A stretch of DNA of 64,000 nt from JAICXG01 sp036494545 (GTDB taxonomy: Bacteria > Verrucomicrobiota > Verrucomicrobiia > Chthoniobacterales > UBA10450). The stretch's first letter is position 1; every line of letters starts with the position of its first letter. The DNA is taken from contig DASXOB010000018.1 of assembly GCA_036494545.1 (NCBI GenBank), positions 1-64,000 on the forward strand, given 5' to 3'. Below are positions 15,440 to 24,073 of this stretch, piece after piece. Under the pieces are notes generated by a model. That model was given only the letters and a program-made list of their open reading frames with translations. It did not search any database and was not told where the DNA came from. Made by a program: the position numbers and the translations under genes.

Positions 15440-15952
15440 CTAAACCGCTCGGCTAACAGTTGTGGACTGCCGGCGTTCACCAAACGAGCGAGCACGGAGC
15501 ATCTCCATGCGTGCCATTGGGCTCACGTAGACAGCGTCAGAGCTTCCGAATTTGCGTAGCTCATACTGATTCCCAGCGTTGTAATCGCTAAGACCGTCAG
15601 TGATATACGCGACCCCTGCTAGATCAGGCCGAAAAGGTTTCACGACCGCATTCCCCGCGATTTCCTTCCACCAACCGATGTAAGCGAAACACGAGTGCGA
15701 TCCCGCACCTTTCCTCGGTAGTCGTGACATTAACATATGGATATGAGGACGCCCCGTTAACTCTCCGTTCTCAAAGCGAATGACGAACGCGAGATCATCC
15801 TCCGACACCTTGTAGTAGCTGGCAATCCGCCTAACCAATCGTTTAGCATCATCGAACCGTGTTTGAATAGACGGCACCAATTTTCGGAACGAAAGGTGAA
15901 AGAACACTTGCCAAGGGACAAGGTTCAGCTGGAATTGCCAGGCGGTCTCCAT
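15440..15952 (-). CDS. HUH-type rolling-circle replication protein
   Basis: A 170-residue protein with the HUH metal-binding motif in GRPHIHML (H70, H72 of the proposed product) preceded by the strand FVIRF. Candidate nicking tyrosines lie in LAGVAYITDGLSDYN (Y116, Y124). The start is set at ATG 15952, 11 bases after the gene V-like stop; the longer frame to 16138 overlaps that gene entirely. It would nick the phage plus-strand origin and initiate rolling-circle replication. It is short compared with inovirus gpII proteins and recalls the compact Reps of microviruses. Confidence 0.75.
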   Translation of the reverse strand: METAWQFQLNLVPWQVFFHLSFRKLVPSIQTRFDDAKRLVRRIASYYKVSEDDLAFVIRFENGELTGRPHIHMLMSRLPRKGAGSHSCFAYIGWWKEIAGNAVVKPFRPDLAGVAYITDGLSDYNAGNQYELRKFGSSDAVYVSPMARMEMLRARSFGERRQSTTVSRAV

Positions 15953-15962
15953 CAGGAAATCG

Positions 15963-16232
15963 CTACTTGCTTCCGACCGGGACAACCATAGCCCGGACTC
16001 TGAGTCGCTCTTTCCAGAACGCAACTTCTGTGACATCCAACGTAAGGCGCTGTCCAGCGGCCTTCCCGACAGCGACGGGAAAGTCATCTGGCGCTGCCCA
16101 TTCGATGAATTGTGAGAGTTTCGGTCCTTCCGATGCATCTAAGCACCTGAGCATCCGCCTACTGACGGATTGCCCCTTCTTATTAATGTAAGCGTCGTTC
16201 GCTTCCTCGTGAACTAATACTGTGATCCTCAT
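15963..16232 (-). CDS. gene V-like single-stranded DNA-binding protein candidate
   Basis: An 89-residue, strand-rich protein (MRITVLVHEEANDAYINKKG ... LTLDVTEVAFWKERLRVRAMV) directly upstream of rep and downstream of the putative regulator. Size, beta pattern, basic and aromatic residues and position match inovirus ssDNA-binding proteins that coat the plus strand before packaging. Assignment rests on context and build rather than a signature. Confidence 0.55.
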   Translation of the reverse strand: MRITVLVHEEANDAYINKKGQSVSRRMLRCLDASEGPKLSQFIEWAAPDDFPVAVGKAAGQRLTLDVTEVAFWKERLRVRAMVVPVGSK

Positions 16233-16241
16233 GAGCAGTCT

Positions 16242-16445
16242 TTATACCTTTCTTGTTTTTTGTTGTTTGCGCTCGAACGTTGCCAAACCAACCAGTGTTA
16301 ACTGATGCACGATCTCTGAATCAGACACGCGTAACGGCAGCGCTAGCGTCTTGTGAACGGCGCGAATCCGCAGCATGTCCTCACCGGTAAACCGAGAAGA
16401 CACTTGATGTGGCCTGGCCTCAACGAGTTTTTCGTTTTCTTTCAT
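16242..16445 (-). CDS. small phage regulator candidate
   Basis: A 67-residue protein (MKENEKLVEARPHQVSSRFT, then GEDMLRIRAVHKTLALPLRV, ending in a basic tail). It has one short strand followed by two helices, compatible with a ribbon-helix-helix repressor. The ATG at 16445 is used; a TTG at 16454 is possible. It is the first gene of the replication block and starts 15 bp from attR, whose palindromic core could be its operator as well as the attachment site. Confidence 0.5.
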   Translation of the reverse strand: MKENEKLVEARPHQVSSRFTGEDMLRIRAVHKTLALPLRVSDSEIVHQLTLVGLATFERKQQKTRKV

Positions 16446-16460
16446 GACCGCCAATTAGAG

Positions 16461-16482
16461 CACAGATTTTATATGACATATA
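16461..16482 (+). repeat. attR, right 22-bp prophage repeat
   Basis: This repeat is identical to 9539-9560. Immediately to its right the sequence TTGTATGATG replaces GTACATTG of the left copy, so the repeat itself is 22 bp. It also forms the upstream region of the replication block. Confidence 0.75.
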
Positions 16483-16570
16483 TTGTATGATGTTATTTGA
16501 ATGGAGGAGATCCCGTTAGCCGCTCCCTTTAGGGTTTTCCCTCCTTCCCGTTCCAATTTAAGGTTCGCCT

Positions 16571-17020
16571 GTGGACTCAAGTTCATCGAAGATCGTCAGT
16601 CCGAAAAGCGAGCCCGATTGGGAGCGCTATTTTGATCTTCGCTGGCGCGTGTTGCGGGCGCCGTGGCGGCAGCCGCGTGGCTCGGAGAAGGACGATCGCG
16701 AGGATGACAGCCAGCATTTGATGATCTGCGACGAGCAAGACGCAGAGCCACTGGCGATCGGGCGTTTGCATTTCAATTCTCCCACCGAAGCTCAGGTCCG
16801 TTTCATGGCCGTCGATCCTTCAGCACAAGGACGTGGCTTTGGCAGCGTCATTTTGCAGGAGCTCGAGCGTCGTGCGCGCGACGGAGGTGCCAATTCCATC
16901 GTGCTCAATGCCCGCGAGGACGCCCAGCACTTCTATGACAAACATGGTTTCAGCGTTGTCGGCCCTGCGCCGACGATCTTTGACGCCGTCAAGCATGTCC
17001 GGATGCGTAAGGAACTTTGA
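16571..17020 (+). CDS. GNAT family N-acetyltransferase
   Basis: A 149-residue protein with the acetyl-CoA-binding motif A block VRFMAVDPSAQGRGFGSVIL (residues 76-95). Motif B follows with HFYDKHGFSVVG and the typical final strand RMRKEL. The N-terminal half, with FDLRWRVLRAPWRQPRGSEK, resembles the ElaA/PA4866-like subset. The start is GTG 16571. The substrate cannot be told. It is convergent with lysC; the 89-bp gap holds two exact TCGTTAGGC motifs and one near match in tandem. Confidence 0.85.
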   Translation: MDSSSSKIVSPKSEPDWERYFDLRWRVLRAPWRQPRGSEKDDREDDSQHLMICDEQDAEPLAIGRLHFNSPTEAQVRFMAVDPSAQGRGFGSVILQELERRARDGGANSIVLNAREDAQHFYDKHGFSVVGPAPTIFDAVKHVRMRKEL

Positions 17021-17082
17021 TTGCTACCTAACTGTAACCGGCGCCGCGTTCACTCAGGGTCGCGGACCCGGCAGAGTTTTCT

Positions 17083-17115
17083 TCGTTAGGCAGTCGTTAG
17101 GTTCACTCGTTAGGC
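17083..17115. repeat. three tandem TCGTTAGGC-type motifs
   Basis: Exact copies at 17083-17091 and 17107-17115, and an eight-base copy (TCGTTAGG) at 17094-17101, lie between the convergent GNAT and lysC genes. The last copy contains the lysC stop codon region. This is the densest cluster of the window-wide 9-mer. Confidence 0.8.
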
Positions 17116-18354
17116 GGAGGTTGGCTGTGGAGCACTTTGGCGCCGGGCGAGGCCGAAAGCGGCATGAGTTGCCCGGGCGGCGGGCTCAAGCTCCTCTTCC
17201 CCGATCACGACCGCGATCTTGATCTCCGAAGTCGAGATGAGCTGAATGTTCACGCCCGCGTCGCCGAGACAGGCAAAAAGCCGTGAGGCAACGCCGGCAT
17301 GCGAACGCATCCCGATACCAACCACGCTGAGCTTCGCGACACCTGTCTTCGAAGTCATGGCGCTCGCGCCAATCTTCGGGACGAGCGGTTTCAACATCTC
17401 CTCCGCACGCGCGAGATCGTCCTTGTGCAGAGTGAATGACAGATCGGTTGCGCCGGTGCTGGCAGCGTTTTGCACGATCATGTCGACACTGAGATTGGCA
17501 GAGGCCAGCGCAGAGAAAATCTTCCCGGCACAACCCGGCCGGTCTGGCACATTTTGGATGGTCACCTTAGCTTGGTTGCGCTCCAGGCTTACGCCCCGTA
17601 CCACGACGTCTTCCATGTTGGCTGGTGCAGGTCGCGCTTTGGTTCCGGGTTCATCGCTCAAGCTCGAACGCACTTCAAAACCGACTCCGAATTTCTTGGC
17701 AAACTCGACCGCACGCGATTGCATGACCTTCGAGCCGGCGCCCGCCATTTCGAGTAACTCGTCATAAGCAATCTCGTCGATCTTGCTCGCCTCGGGCACA
17801 CTCCGTGGGTCGCTCGTGTAGACTCCGTCGACATCGGTGAAAATCTGGCAATCATCCGCCTTCAAAGCGGCTGCGAGTGCGATCGCCGTCAGGTCCGAAC
17901 CACCGCGCCCTAACGTTGTCGTCGCTCCTTTCGGGCTCTGGCCCTGGAAACCGGCTACGACTACAATGAAATCCTCCGCGAGCAGCTCGTGAATCTGGCG
18001 CGGCGAAATGTGCGCGATTTTCGCCTTCGTATGCACGCCGTCGGTCACGATTCCGGCGGCGGCCCCCGTCAAGGAAACCGCTTTCCCGCCGAGTGCGTTT
18101 ACTGCCATGGCTATCAACGCGCTCGCCCCCTGTTCACCAGTGGCGAGGAGCGCGTCCATTTCGCGTTCGCTCGGTTGCGGCGAAATTTCGCGGGCGAGCT
18201 TGATCAAATTGTCGGTCACGCCGGCCATGGCAGAGATGACCGCAACGACCTCGTGACCGGCCAATTTCGTCGCGATCAAACGCGCCGCGACTTTGCGAAT
18301 TCGCTCGACCGTTCCAACCGAGGTGCCGCCGTATTTTTGAACGATTAAACCCAT
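17110..18354 (-). CDS. lysC: aspartate kinase
   Basis: A 414-residue protein with the N-terminal KYGGTS motif (residues 7-12), the kinase core TLGRGGSDLTAIALA and the FTDVDGVYTSDPR loop. Two ACT domains follow from about residue 265 (VTIQNVPDRPGCAGKIFSAL and LSVVGIGMRSHAGVASRLF). It phosphorylates aspartate, the first step to lysine, threonine and methionine. The ACT pair implies allosteric feedback by lysine and/or threonine. It lies 39 bp downstream of thrC on the same strand, so the two probably form an operon. Confidence 0.97.
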   Translation of the reverse strand: MGLIVQKYGGTSVGTVERIRKVAARLIATKLAGHEVVAVISAMAGVTDNLIKLAREISPQPSEREMDALLATGEQGASALIAMAVNALGGKAVSLTGAAAGIVTDGVHTKAKIAHISPRQIHELLAEDFIVVVAGFQGQSPKGATTTLGRGGSDLTAIALAAALKADDCQIFTDVDGVYTSDPRSVPEASKIDEIAYDELLEMAGAGSKVMQSRAVEFAKKFGVGFEVRSSLSDEPGTKARPAPANMEDVVVRGVSLERNQAKVTIQNVPDRPGCAGKIFSALASANLSVDMIVQNAASTGATDLSFTLHKDDLARAEEMLKPLVPKIGASAMTSKTGVAKLSVVGIGMRSHAGVASRLFACLGDAGVNIQLISTSEIKIAVVIGEEELEPAARATHAAFGLARRQSAPQPTSA

Positions 18355-18393
18355 GATGAGCCGCGCCCCGTTTTCCCTATTCTGTGGAAACTG

Positions 18394-19497
18394 TCAACCC
18401 TGTGTGCGGTCGAGGGCGCGCAGGACCGCCGACTCGTTAGGCGCGACCGGCACTGGCGTCGGCACGGCAATGATTTGCGGATCCTTCAAGCCGTGACCGG
18501 TGACTGTGCAAACGATGCGGCAGCCTTCGCCAATGGCTGCGGTCGAAAACCGCGCTTCATTACCCGCCTCGCAGACGCGCAACAAACCGGCGATTGGCGC
18601 GGCGCTCGCCGGCTCGACAAAAATGCCTTCTTCCCTCGCCAGCCACCTTTGCGCAGACAGAATCTGTTCGTCGGTCACGGCATCAACCACGCCGCCAGAC
18701 TCCTCGACGGCGCGGTTTGCCTGCGACCAGCTCGCGGGATTGCCAATCCGAATCGCGGTCGCGACCGTTTCCGGCCTAACGACGACTTCACCGTGAACGA
18801 TCGGCGCGGCGCCGGCCGCTTGAAATCCGATCATGCGCGGCCGCCTCGTCATTTTTCCGGCGGTCAGATATTCCTGATAGCCGCTCCAATGAGCGGTGAT
18901 GCTCCCGGCATTTCCCACCGGTAACAGGTGCAGGTCCGGTGCTTCGCCTAATTCATCCACAATCTCGAAGGCGGCTGTCTTTTGCCCGGCGATCCGATGG
19001 GGATTGATTGAGTTGACGATTGCGAAGTCATTGCGCTGGCCAAGCTGCCTGACGATCTCCAGAGCCTGATCGAAATTCCCTTCGATCGCCACGATCTGTG
19101 CGCCGTAGGCAAAAGCTTGCAAGAGTTTCCCACGCGCAATTTTGCCCGCAGGCAAAATGACGGCGCAACGGATTCCAGCGCGCGCGGCATAAGCGGCCGC
19201 CGAGGCGGACGTGTTGCCAGTCGAGGCGCAGATCAGGGTTTGCGCGCCCCCCTCGACTGCCTTCGAGACCGCGACGGTCATGCCGCGATCCTTGAACGAA
19301 CCTGTCGGGTTCAAGCCTTCGTACTTAATGAAGACTTCGCAGCCTCGACCGACTTTTTGACTTAGTCGCGGCGAAGGAATGAGCGGCGTTCCGCCTTCGC
19401 CTAACGATACCACCGGCGTTGTTTGCGTCACCGGGAGATGCGGCCGATAGCGGCCAATCACACCGCGGCGACCGAGCGCTGTGGCAGCCGGATTCAT
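18394..19497 (-). CDS. thrC: threonine synthase
   Basis: A 367-residue PLP enzyme. FIKYEGLNPTGSFKDRGM carries the Schiff-base lysine, followed by ASTGNTSASAAAYAARAG and the phosphate-binding loop LPVGNAGSITAH. Length and motifs fit the short (class II-like) threonine synthases that convert O-phosphohomoserine to threonine. It is upstream of lysC. Three GCCTAACGA motifs are embedded in the coding sequence (around 18433, 18775, 19400), encoded for example as PNE. Confidence 0.95.
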   Translation of the reverse strand: MNPAATALGRRGVIGRYRPHLPVTQTTPVVSLGEGGTPLIPSPRLSQKVGRGCEVFIKYEGLNPTGSFKDRGMTVAVSKAVEGGAQTLICASTGNTSASAAAYAARAGIRCAVILPAGKIARGKLLQAFAYGAQIVAIEGNFDQALEIVRQLGQRNDFAIVNSINPHRIAGQKTAAFEIVDELGEAPDLHLLPVGNAGSITAHWSGYQEYLTAGKMTRRPRMIGFQAAGAAPIVHGEVVVRPETVATAIRIGNPASWSQANRAVEESGGVVDAVTDEQILSAQRWLAREEGIFVEPASAAPIAGLLRVCEAGNEARFSTAAIGEGCRIVCTVTGHGLKDPQIIAVPTPVPVAPNESAVLRALDRTQG

Positions 19498-19563
19498 TCT
19501 TTTCTCCCCTGCCCCGCCATGTTAGAGTCGTTAGGCATTGTTAGGCCAACACTTTTTGTCTTC

Positions 19564-21459
19564 CTAGGTCATTGTCACTTTGTCGGCTCCTCCGCGGCGG
19601 CCGCTTCCAGCCAGGGCAAGAATGACATCGGTCTTGGCAAGACTGCCCACGAGGCGATGCGCGCCTTGATCACTCACCACCGGCAATCTTTCCCCGACGT
19701 GGCGAGTAAAACGATCCAGCGCTTCATTCAAAGTCGCGTTCGGTTCGATGGTTGGGATATCCTCATGTACGATATCTCCCGCGATGACTAACTGTGCCAG
19801 TTCCGGTGCATTGAGATAGTTCTTGATGTCATGTAGCGAGACTGCGCCCACAAACCTTCCCTCGTCAGCGACATAGAGATAACTGAACCGATTCGCGATG
19901 AACTTTTCCCCAATCTCGGCAAAGCGCGCCGTCGGAGGTACAGTCAGTGGGTTGGGTTTCATGAGATCGCGCACGTGTAGCTCCGCCAGTTGGTGGCGGT
20001 AATCCCCTGCTCCCTTGCGTTTCAGCGCCTCACTATAAATCGAGCGTTTCTCGATGCTCACGGAAGTGTAATAACCAATCACACAAGCCAGCATAAGTGG
20101 CACGATGATTTGATATTCGAGAGTTAGCTCAAAGATCATAATGATGGCCATGATTGGTGCATGAGTCGTCGCAGCCAGAAATGCCCCCATTCCGACAATG
20201 GCAAAGGCGCTGGGATTGCTCGTGAGGCCGAGCGGCAGGTGACCGCTTGCCACGCCAAAGAGATAGCCGAGGCTGGCGCCAACAAAGAGCGTGGGCGTAA
20301 AGACACCGCCGACCGCGCCCGAGCCGAAAGTCGCAGCCGTCGCCAGCACTTTGCACAGCAGGATCACTCCGACGATTTGCCAGGCCCATTGACCAGCGAG
20401 AATGCTGCTCGCTGCGCTGTAGCCGTTGCCGCAAACCTCCGGGTAAAAAATAGCGAGCGCGCCGACGATTGCACCGCCGGCAAACATTTTAAGAAACACC
20501 GGCACGGAGAGACGACCTGCGAGCTGTTGGCTCACGTTGAGCAACCGCAGAAACCACGGAGCGACCAGTCCGGCAAAAAGGCCCAGCACCATATAGGGCA
20601 GCAATTCCCAGTTGGACCGGACCTGAAAATGCGGAATGGCGTAAATGGGCTCATTCCCGATAAAGGTGCGCACGGTCACGGTCGCCATGACGGAAGCAAA
20701 AACGAGCGGACCAAAAATCTCCATCGCAACCGAGCCGAGGACGATCTCGGCGATAAAGAGTGCGCCGGCGATGGGCGCGTTATAAGCCGACGCGATGCCC
20801 GCTGCCGCGCCGCACCCGACGAGCAAACGCAGTCGCGGTGTGGACCAACCGCGCCAGCGCCCCGCGCTTGAAGCAACGAGCGAAGACAATTGCACCAGCG
20901 GACCTTCGCGTCCGATCGATCCACCAGAGGCGATGGTGAACATGGCGGAAAGACATTTCACCACACTGCGCCGGGTGGAGATCTTGCCATCACCCAGCAC
21001 GACCGCCTCCATATAGTCTGAGGTCGTGACTCCACCATGCCACCGCATTCCCAGAAAAAGGACCAGACCGGCAAAGAAACCACCGATCGCCGGAATCGTT
21101 AGGCGTTGCCACCAGGAGAGAGCGATAAAGCTTTCCACAAGTCCCGGCGTCGAACTGCCGGTCATCAGCTTATGCAGCTCGCTTGTCAGATAACGAAAAC
21201 CGATTGAAGTGAGCGCGCCGCCACAGCCGATCGCCCCTGCCCAGGCCAGGGTGATTTGCAGATCGCTCGGATGCGCGATTTCCTTGAACCAGACCCACCA
21301 CTTGAGCCGGCGAAGAAAGCCGAGATGCAGTGATGGCGCGCCCTCCGGCGCATCTTCGGTCGACACGCTAACGACCTGACTCCATCCGCTGCCTGCGTCA
21401 ACTCTCTGCTTGGGCCGGGAAGTGTGCGACCTGAACGGCTTCGTTCGCCAAAGCGCCAA
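19564..21459 (-). CDS. ClC-type chloride channel/transporter with CBS pair
   Basis: A 631-residue protein with ten or more membrane segments and ClC signatures: GGSIGREGPLVQ (GREGP), ASAYNAPIAGALFIAEI, and GAVGGVFTPTLFVGASLG (the GxFxP filter block). A C-terminal tandem CBS region spans about residues 500-620. It should move chloride, probably as an H+/Cl- exchanger, with nucleotide-responsive CBS domains. The first 30 codons (TTG start at 21459) are poorly ClC-like; a GTG at 21366 is an alternative start. One TCGTTAGGC lies in the gene near 21099. Confidence 0.9.
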   Translation of the reverse strand: MALWRTKPFRSHTSRPKQRVDAGSGWSQVVSVSTEDAPEGAPSLHLGFLRRLKWWVWFKEIAHPSDLQITLAWAGAIGCGGALTSIGFRYLTSELHKLMTGSSTPGLVESFIALSWWQRLTIPAIGGFFAGLVLFLGMRWHGGVTTSDYMEAVVLGDGKISTRRSVVKCLSAMFTIASGGSIGREGPLVQLSSLVASSAGRWRGWSTPRLRLLVGCGAAAGIASAYNAPIAGALFIAEIVLGSVAMEIFGPLVFASVMATVTVRTFIGNEPIYAIPHFQVRSNWELLPYMVLGLFAGLVAPWFLRLLNVSQQLAGRLSVPVFLKMFAGGAIVGALAIFYPEVCGNGYSAASSILAGQWAWQIVGVILLCKVLATAATFGSGAVGGVFTPTLFVGASLGYLFGVASGHLPLGLTSNPSAFAIVGMGAFLAATTHAPIMAIIMIFELTLEYQIIVPLMLACVIGYYTSVSIEKRSIYSEALKRKGAGDYRHQLAELHVRDLMKPNPLTVPPTARFAEIGEKFIANRFSYLYVADEGRFVGAVSLHDIKNYLNAPELAQLVIAGDIVHEDIPTIEPNATLNEALDRFTRHVGERLPVVSDQGAHRLVGSLAKTDVILALAGSGRRGGADKVTMT

Positions 21460-21799
21460 CCAGTTTCTCTTTTACAACAATCCCGATGAAGAGTTCCGAT
21501 CACCGTTTTAAAAGACGTAAATAGCTTGGGTCTTAGTTCCGGTTATTTTGAGCATCGCGCGTGGAGAATTGCACCGCTTTATTGCGCGCATTAGTCGCCA
21601 GTCGCGAAGACTGCCAGCTGGGGTCGTTACGTAGGCGCGGGCATGGTCATTGTAACCACGGAGCGTGCCTAACGACGCAAAGCACATGTTATCCCCTTAC
21701 TCGTTATGCTCCGCCTGCGATAGCGAAACCGAATTAGCAGTTATAGCTAGGAAATAAGTAGAGAATCCGAGGACGGCCTGACAGCTTCCCGGTACGCAA
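21460..21799. other. intergenic stretch without recognisable gene
   Basis: About 340 bp upstream of the channel gene. It contains one GCCTAACGA (around 21667) and AT-richer DNA that may hold the channel promoter. I see no supported frame. Confidence 0.4.
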
Positions 21800-21831
21800 A
21801 GACCCCGCCGGAGAGCTGTCCAACGGGGTCT
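21800..21831 (-). terminator. hairpin terminator after the Cys-rich gene pair
   Basis: AGACCCCG (21800-21807) and CGGGGTCT (21824-21831) are perfect complements with a 16-base loop, 22 bases beyond the stop at 21854 on the minus strand. A short TTTGCG follows. Confidence 0.6.
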
Positions 21832-21853
21832 CGCAATTAACTACGCTGCTGTC

Positions 21854-21982
21854 TTATTCTCCGCAGCAACTCAACTGAAACATGCAGCACGCGCCGCCCG
21901 TGCAGCAGTCAGCCGCGCGCGAAGTTGCGCTGGCCGTGCTGACGAGAGCTGTCGCCGCAAGAATCAACAATAGGTATTTCAT
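21854..21982 (-). CDS. tiny secreted cysteine-rich peptide
   Basis: A 42-residue precursor with a strong AGGAGG six bases before the ATG at 21982. Residues 1-25 are a signal peptide (KYLLLILAATALVSTASA). The mature 17 or so residues contain six cysteines (CCTGGACC then SCCGE), a thiolate-rich pattern suited to copper or zinc binding. It follows a second Cys/His-rich exported protein on the same strand and is ended by a hairpin terminator. No family is recognised; a periplasmic metal-binding role is an inference. Confidence 0.65.
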   Translation of the reverse strand: MKYLLLILAATALVSTASATSRAADCCTGGACCMFQLSCCGE

Positions 21983-22043
21983 TAGAATCCTCCTGTTAGA
22001 TTTCCGTTCTCTCTCGCCCACGATGCGAGCGAGCCGACGCGAA

Positions 22044-22382
22044 TCAAGCGGTCGCGCGACGCGGCGGTGGCACAGGTGGACGCTCGGACCGGCTGGCTGC
22101 TCTGACCGATAGATCAGGCAGCTCCCGGCCAAAACCCAAAGTACAAAACGGCGAGCTTGCCGGAGTAGAAATGCTCAGGGGCAGCGAACAGGCCGGGCAA
22201 CACGGCGACCCCACCGGTCGCATCGGCACAGAGCGATCATGGTCGTGGTGCGACGTTCCGTCAGTCTGACAACACGACATCTGCCTCGCGGGCGTGGTCG
22301 CAGCGACCAATCCCGGATAGCCCAGCGAAAGAAGCGCTAACACCAACACCCCGATAAACGCAAACCTGCCGACCACTACCAT
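22044..22382 (-). CDS. small secreted Cys/His-rich protein, possibly metal related
   Basis: A 112-residue protein from the ATG at 22382. It has a signal or anchor helix (FAFIGVLVLALLSLGYPGL), then MSCCQTDGTSHHDHDRSVPM and SPCCPACSLPLS, ending in a Pro/Arg-rich tail. Cys pairs, His clusters and Met recall small periplasmic copper-handling proteins such as DUF2946 members, but similarity is only in style. It lies 61 bp upstream of the tiny Cys-rich peptide gene and they are likely co-transcribed. The longer frame to 22535 adds non-conserved residues. Confidence 0.5.
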   Translation of the reverse strand: MVVVGRFAFIGVLVLALLSLGYPGLVAATTPARQMSCCQTDGTSHHDHDRSVPMRPVGSPCCPACSLPLSISTPASSPFCTLGFGRELPDLSVRAASRSERPPVPPPRRATA

Positions 22383-22787
22383 CACAGCCCCGACGATAAA
22401 GCAGCATCCCTTCAAATCAAGAAACGATGTCTGGCGGCCACGATGCTGCAGACCCCCGGGTAAGCCGGTTTGCATCGAAGAAATAGTGCGCGTTTGGTGC
22501 CAATCGCCCAATCGACCCACCCACATGCCATTCACGTGAGTTCGCGGAGCGCTGGTGGCCTCAGGTCGCGCTGCGAAAGCAACAGGCAGGCGACACTAGT
22601 CTTAATGCGAATTGTTATCCATATATAAACGTGGTATTTACGCAAGATACTCCGTTGATATCATATTATCAAGGGGTTCAGCCGGATGACTTTTTACACA
22701 TCTGATCGAAGAGCTTTTTCTCCGATTACCAAGCGTCTCCCCCGGTCGCGGGCGCAATAGATACGTTTTTCTGAGAGGCTAAGTCTC
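22383..22787. other. intergenic stretch without recognisable gene
   Basis: AT-rich around 22610-22680 (TATATAAACG, ATATCATATTATC), so it may hold promoters. I see no credible gene or RNA. Confidence 0.4.
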
Positions 22788-22895
22788 ATGCTGCTCGACA
22801 CCATTCACGGCATCATCGATCGGCGAATCCTCCTCAATTACCAGATCGAGCCTGAGCCGCTGCGACTCGGGAGGAGGGACATTATCATGGGATAG
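22788..22895 (+). pseudogene. N-terminal remnant of a DUF2071 (YqjF-like) gene
   Basis: A 35-codon frame starting MLLDTIHGIIDRRILLNYQI. The block GIIDRRILLNY matches the conserved start of DUF2071/YqjF proteins (IDRRILVNYRIDP). Homology stops after about 22 residues and the frame ends at 22893-22895, so this is the stump of a gene normally around 230 residues long. Confidence 0.55.
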
Positions 22896-23480
22896 AACTG
22901 CGGAGCTTGGATTGGAGCATCGCCCCAATGGAGGCTGAGGACGAACACAGAAGCTTCTTTTCGGATTGCTCGCGCTTTCCCGAGGGCAGCGTTGAGCTAG
23001 ACTGTGCTTTAATCATGCGTGGTATCGAGCATGAGCGGCATAGCAGGCCAGGCCTTTATTATGACCCCCAGAAGGAGCGCCTGTCTGTGCGTCGCACGAC
23101 TTTCTGACAATGCGACGGAGGATGGCAGGACGGTCTCTTCTCCATCCAATGCTCCCGCCAAAGCGGGGCATGGCGAACTGGCTAAGACTCGACCGACCGA
23201 AATAATTAAACCAGAACCACACTCTCAACTCACTTCCCAATGACCGCCATCCCTGCGCACCTCTCACATAAGCGAACGGCGGACTGCCGTATTCTCCGCT
23301 TTTGAGATGCCTTTCACACTTTGATATGGTGGCTCCGCTCCCATACCCTACCGGGCCAACGTCTATGTCGTGGCTTGACAGTCCATTCCATTCACTCCGA
23401 GCGACGCGCACACCTTGCAAGCGGTCGCTGGTTTTGTGTCTCGTTGAACGATAAATGCTAACTCATAACACCATAGCTGG
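22896..23480. other. intergenic accessory DNA
   Basis: No supported gene; the 66-codon frame at 22907 has no recognisable features. The part 23360-23447 (TGGCTTGACAGTCC, CCATTCATTCACT-like and GGTCGCTGG...TTGTGTCTCGTT) resembles two other intergenic stretches, around 25938-25995 and 52785-52808. This suggests a dispersed repeat that ends at or near a GTTRRRY core. Confidence 0.4.
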
Positions 23481-23738
23481 ATGAAATATCCCTTCACCTT
23501 ACTCGTCGTCGCGACCGTGATGCTCCTCGTGGGCGTTGGGATTCGCATGCATGCAGATTGGAAATATACCAACAAGATGTATTACCATACTGTCGACTCA
23601 ACGTTGTACACGTTCGAGGACGTATTCGCCGAACGCAAGGTCGGGGACACTCTTCAGTTCTGGTCGGTTGTTGCAGGGGTCGCAGGAGGTTCTTGGTTCG
23701 TTGTCGTGAAAATCAATCGTGATCCTAAGCGTTCATGA
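23481..23738 (+). CDS. small membrane protein
   Basis: An 85-residue protein with two hydrophobic helices (FTLLVVATVMLLVGVGIRMH and FWSVVAGVAGGSWFVVVKI) separated by an exposed loop of about 35 residues. The ATG at 23481 starts directly with the first helix. Its last six bases overlap the IS110 remnant on the other strand. Not recognised. Confidence 0.55.
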   Translation: MKYPFTLLVVATVMLLVGVGIRMHADWKYTNKMYYHTVDSTLYTFEDVFAERKVGDTLQFWSVVAGVAGGSWFVVVKINRDPKRS

Positions 23739-23795
23739 ACCGCCGATGATCACTTCCTGATGGACATCGAGTCCAAGATAGAGTTCTTTTTTCAT
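23733..23795 (-). pseudogene. IS110-family transposase N-terminal remnant
   Basis: The 20-codon frame MKKELYLGLDVHQEVIIGGS begins exactly like IS110/IS1111 (DEDD) transposases, whose first catalytic Asp lies in YLGLDVHK. It stops at once afterwards, so only the first 15-20 codons of an element of about 1 kb remain. Confidence 0.6.
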
Positions 23796-24073
23796 CGGTG
23801 TGTTTGCTTGTTCGAGTTGTTTAGACTTCGAATGCTCCGAAACATTTGTGTTCCGGCCGTTCGTGCGGCTCTGCTCCCTTAAGGGGAGTAGCCCGCGAGA
23901 AAATATGAACGGCAAACACACTCTCTTTTTCAACCCCATGCTCACACCCTCACCTCGCCCGCAGCCATAAGGTCTAGATGGTCTCGACAGAATTCGATCT
24001 AAGACTTGAGTTCCTTCCCCCATTAACGCCTGACGATGGGATTCTAACTGAATAAGCTGAAGAGTCGGATCGC
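23796..24073. other. intergenic stretch without recognisable gene
   Basis: Contains an imperfect hairpin CTCCCTTAAGGGGAG (23874-23888). No supported gene; probably promoter and debris of the IS110-type element. Confidence 0.35.

Larger units (their letters stand above)
9539..16482. mobile_element. filamentous phage (inovirus) prophage, about 6.9 kb
   Basis: A complete-looking filamentous phage genome lies between identical 22-bp repeats. Its minus-strand module runs in order: gene V-like, Rep; then across the intergenic region major coat, small secreted and pIII-like proteins, pVI-like, Zot, a 32-residue peptide, an ICMT-like protein and a small protein. Three small plus-strand genes (14628-15368) form an opposing block. 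Gene order coat-pIII-pVI-Zot is the inovirus hallmark. No integrase or transposase is present, which is consistent with integration by host XerC/XerD as in CTX-type phages. Tight spacing and overlapping starts and stops support an active genome. Confidence 0.9.

Noticed and set aside
20161..20871. 236-codon plus-strand frame inside the chloride channel gene
   Set aside because: Charged, low-complexity antisense shadow; the channel motifs lie on the other strand.
22907..23107. 66-codon plus-strand frame
   Set aside because: No ribosome site, no recognisable features, and it lies in remnant-rich DNA.
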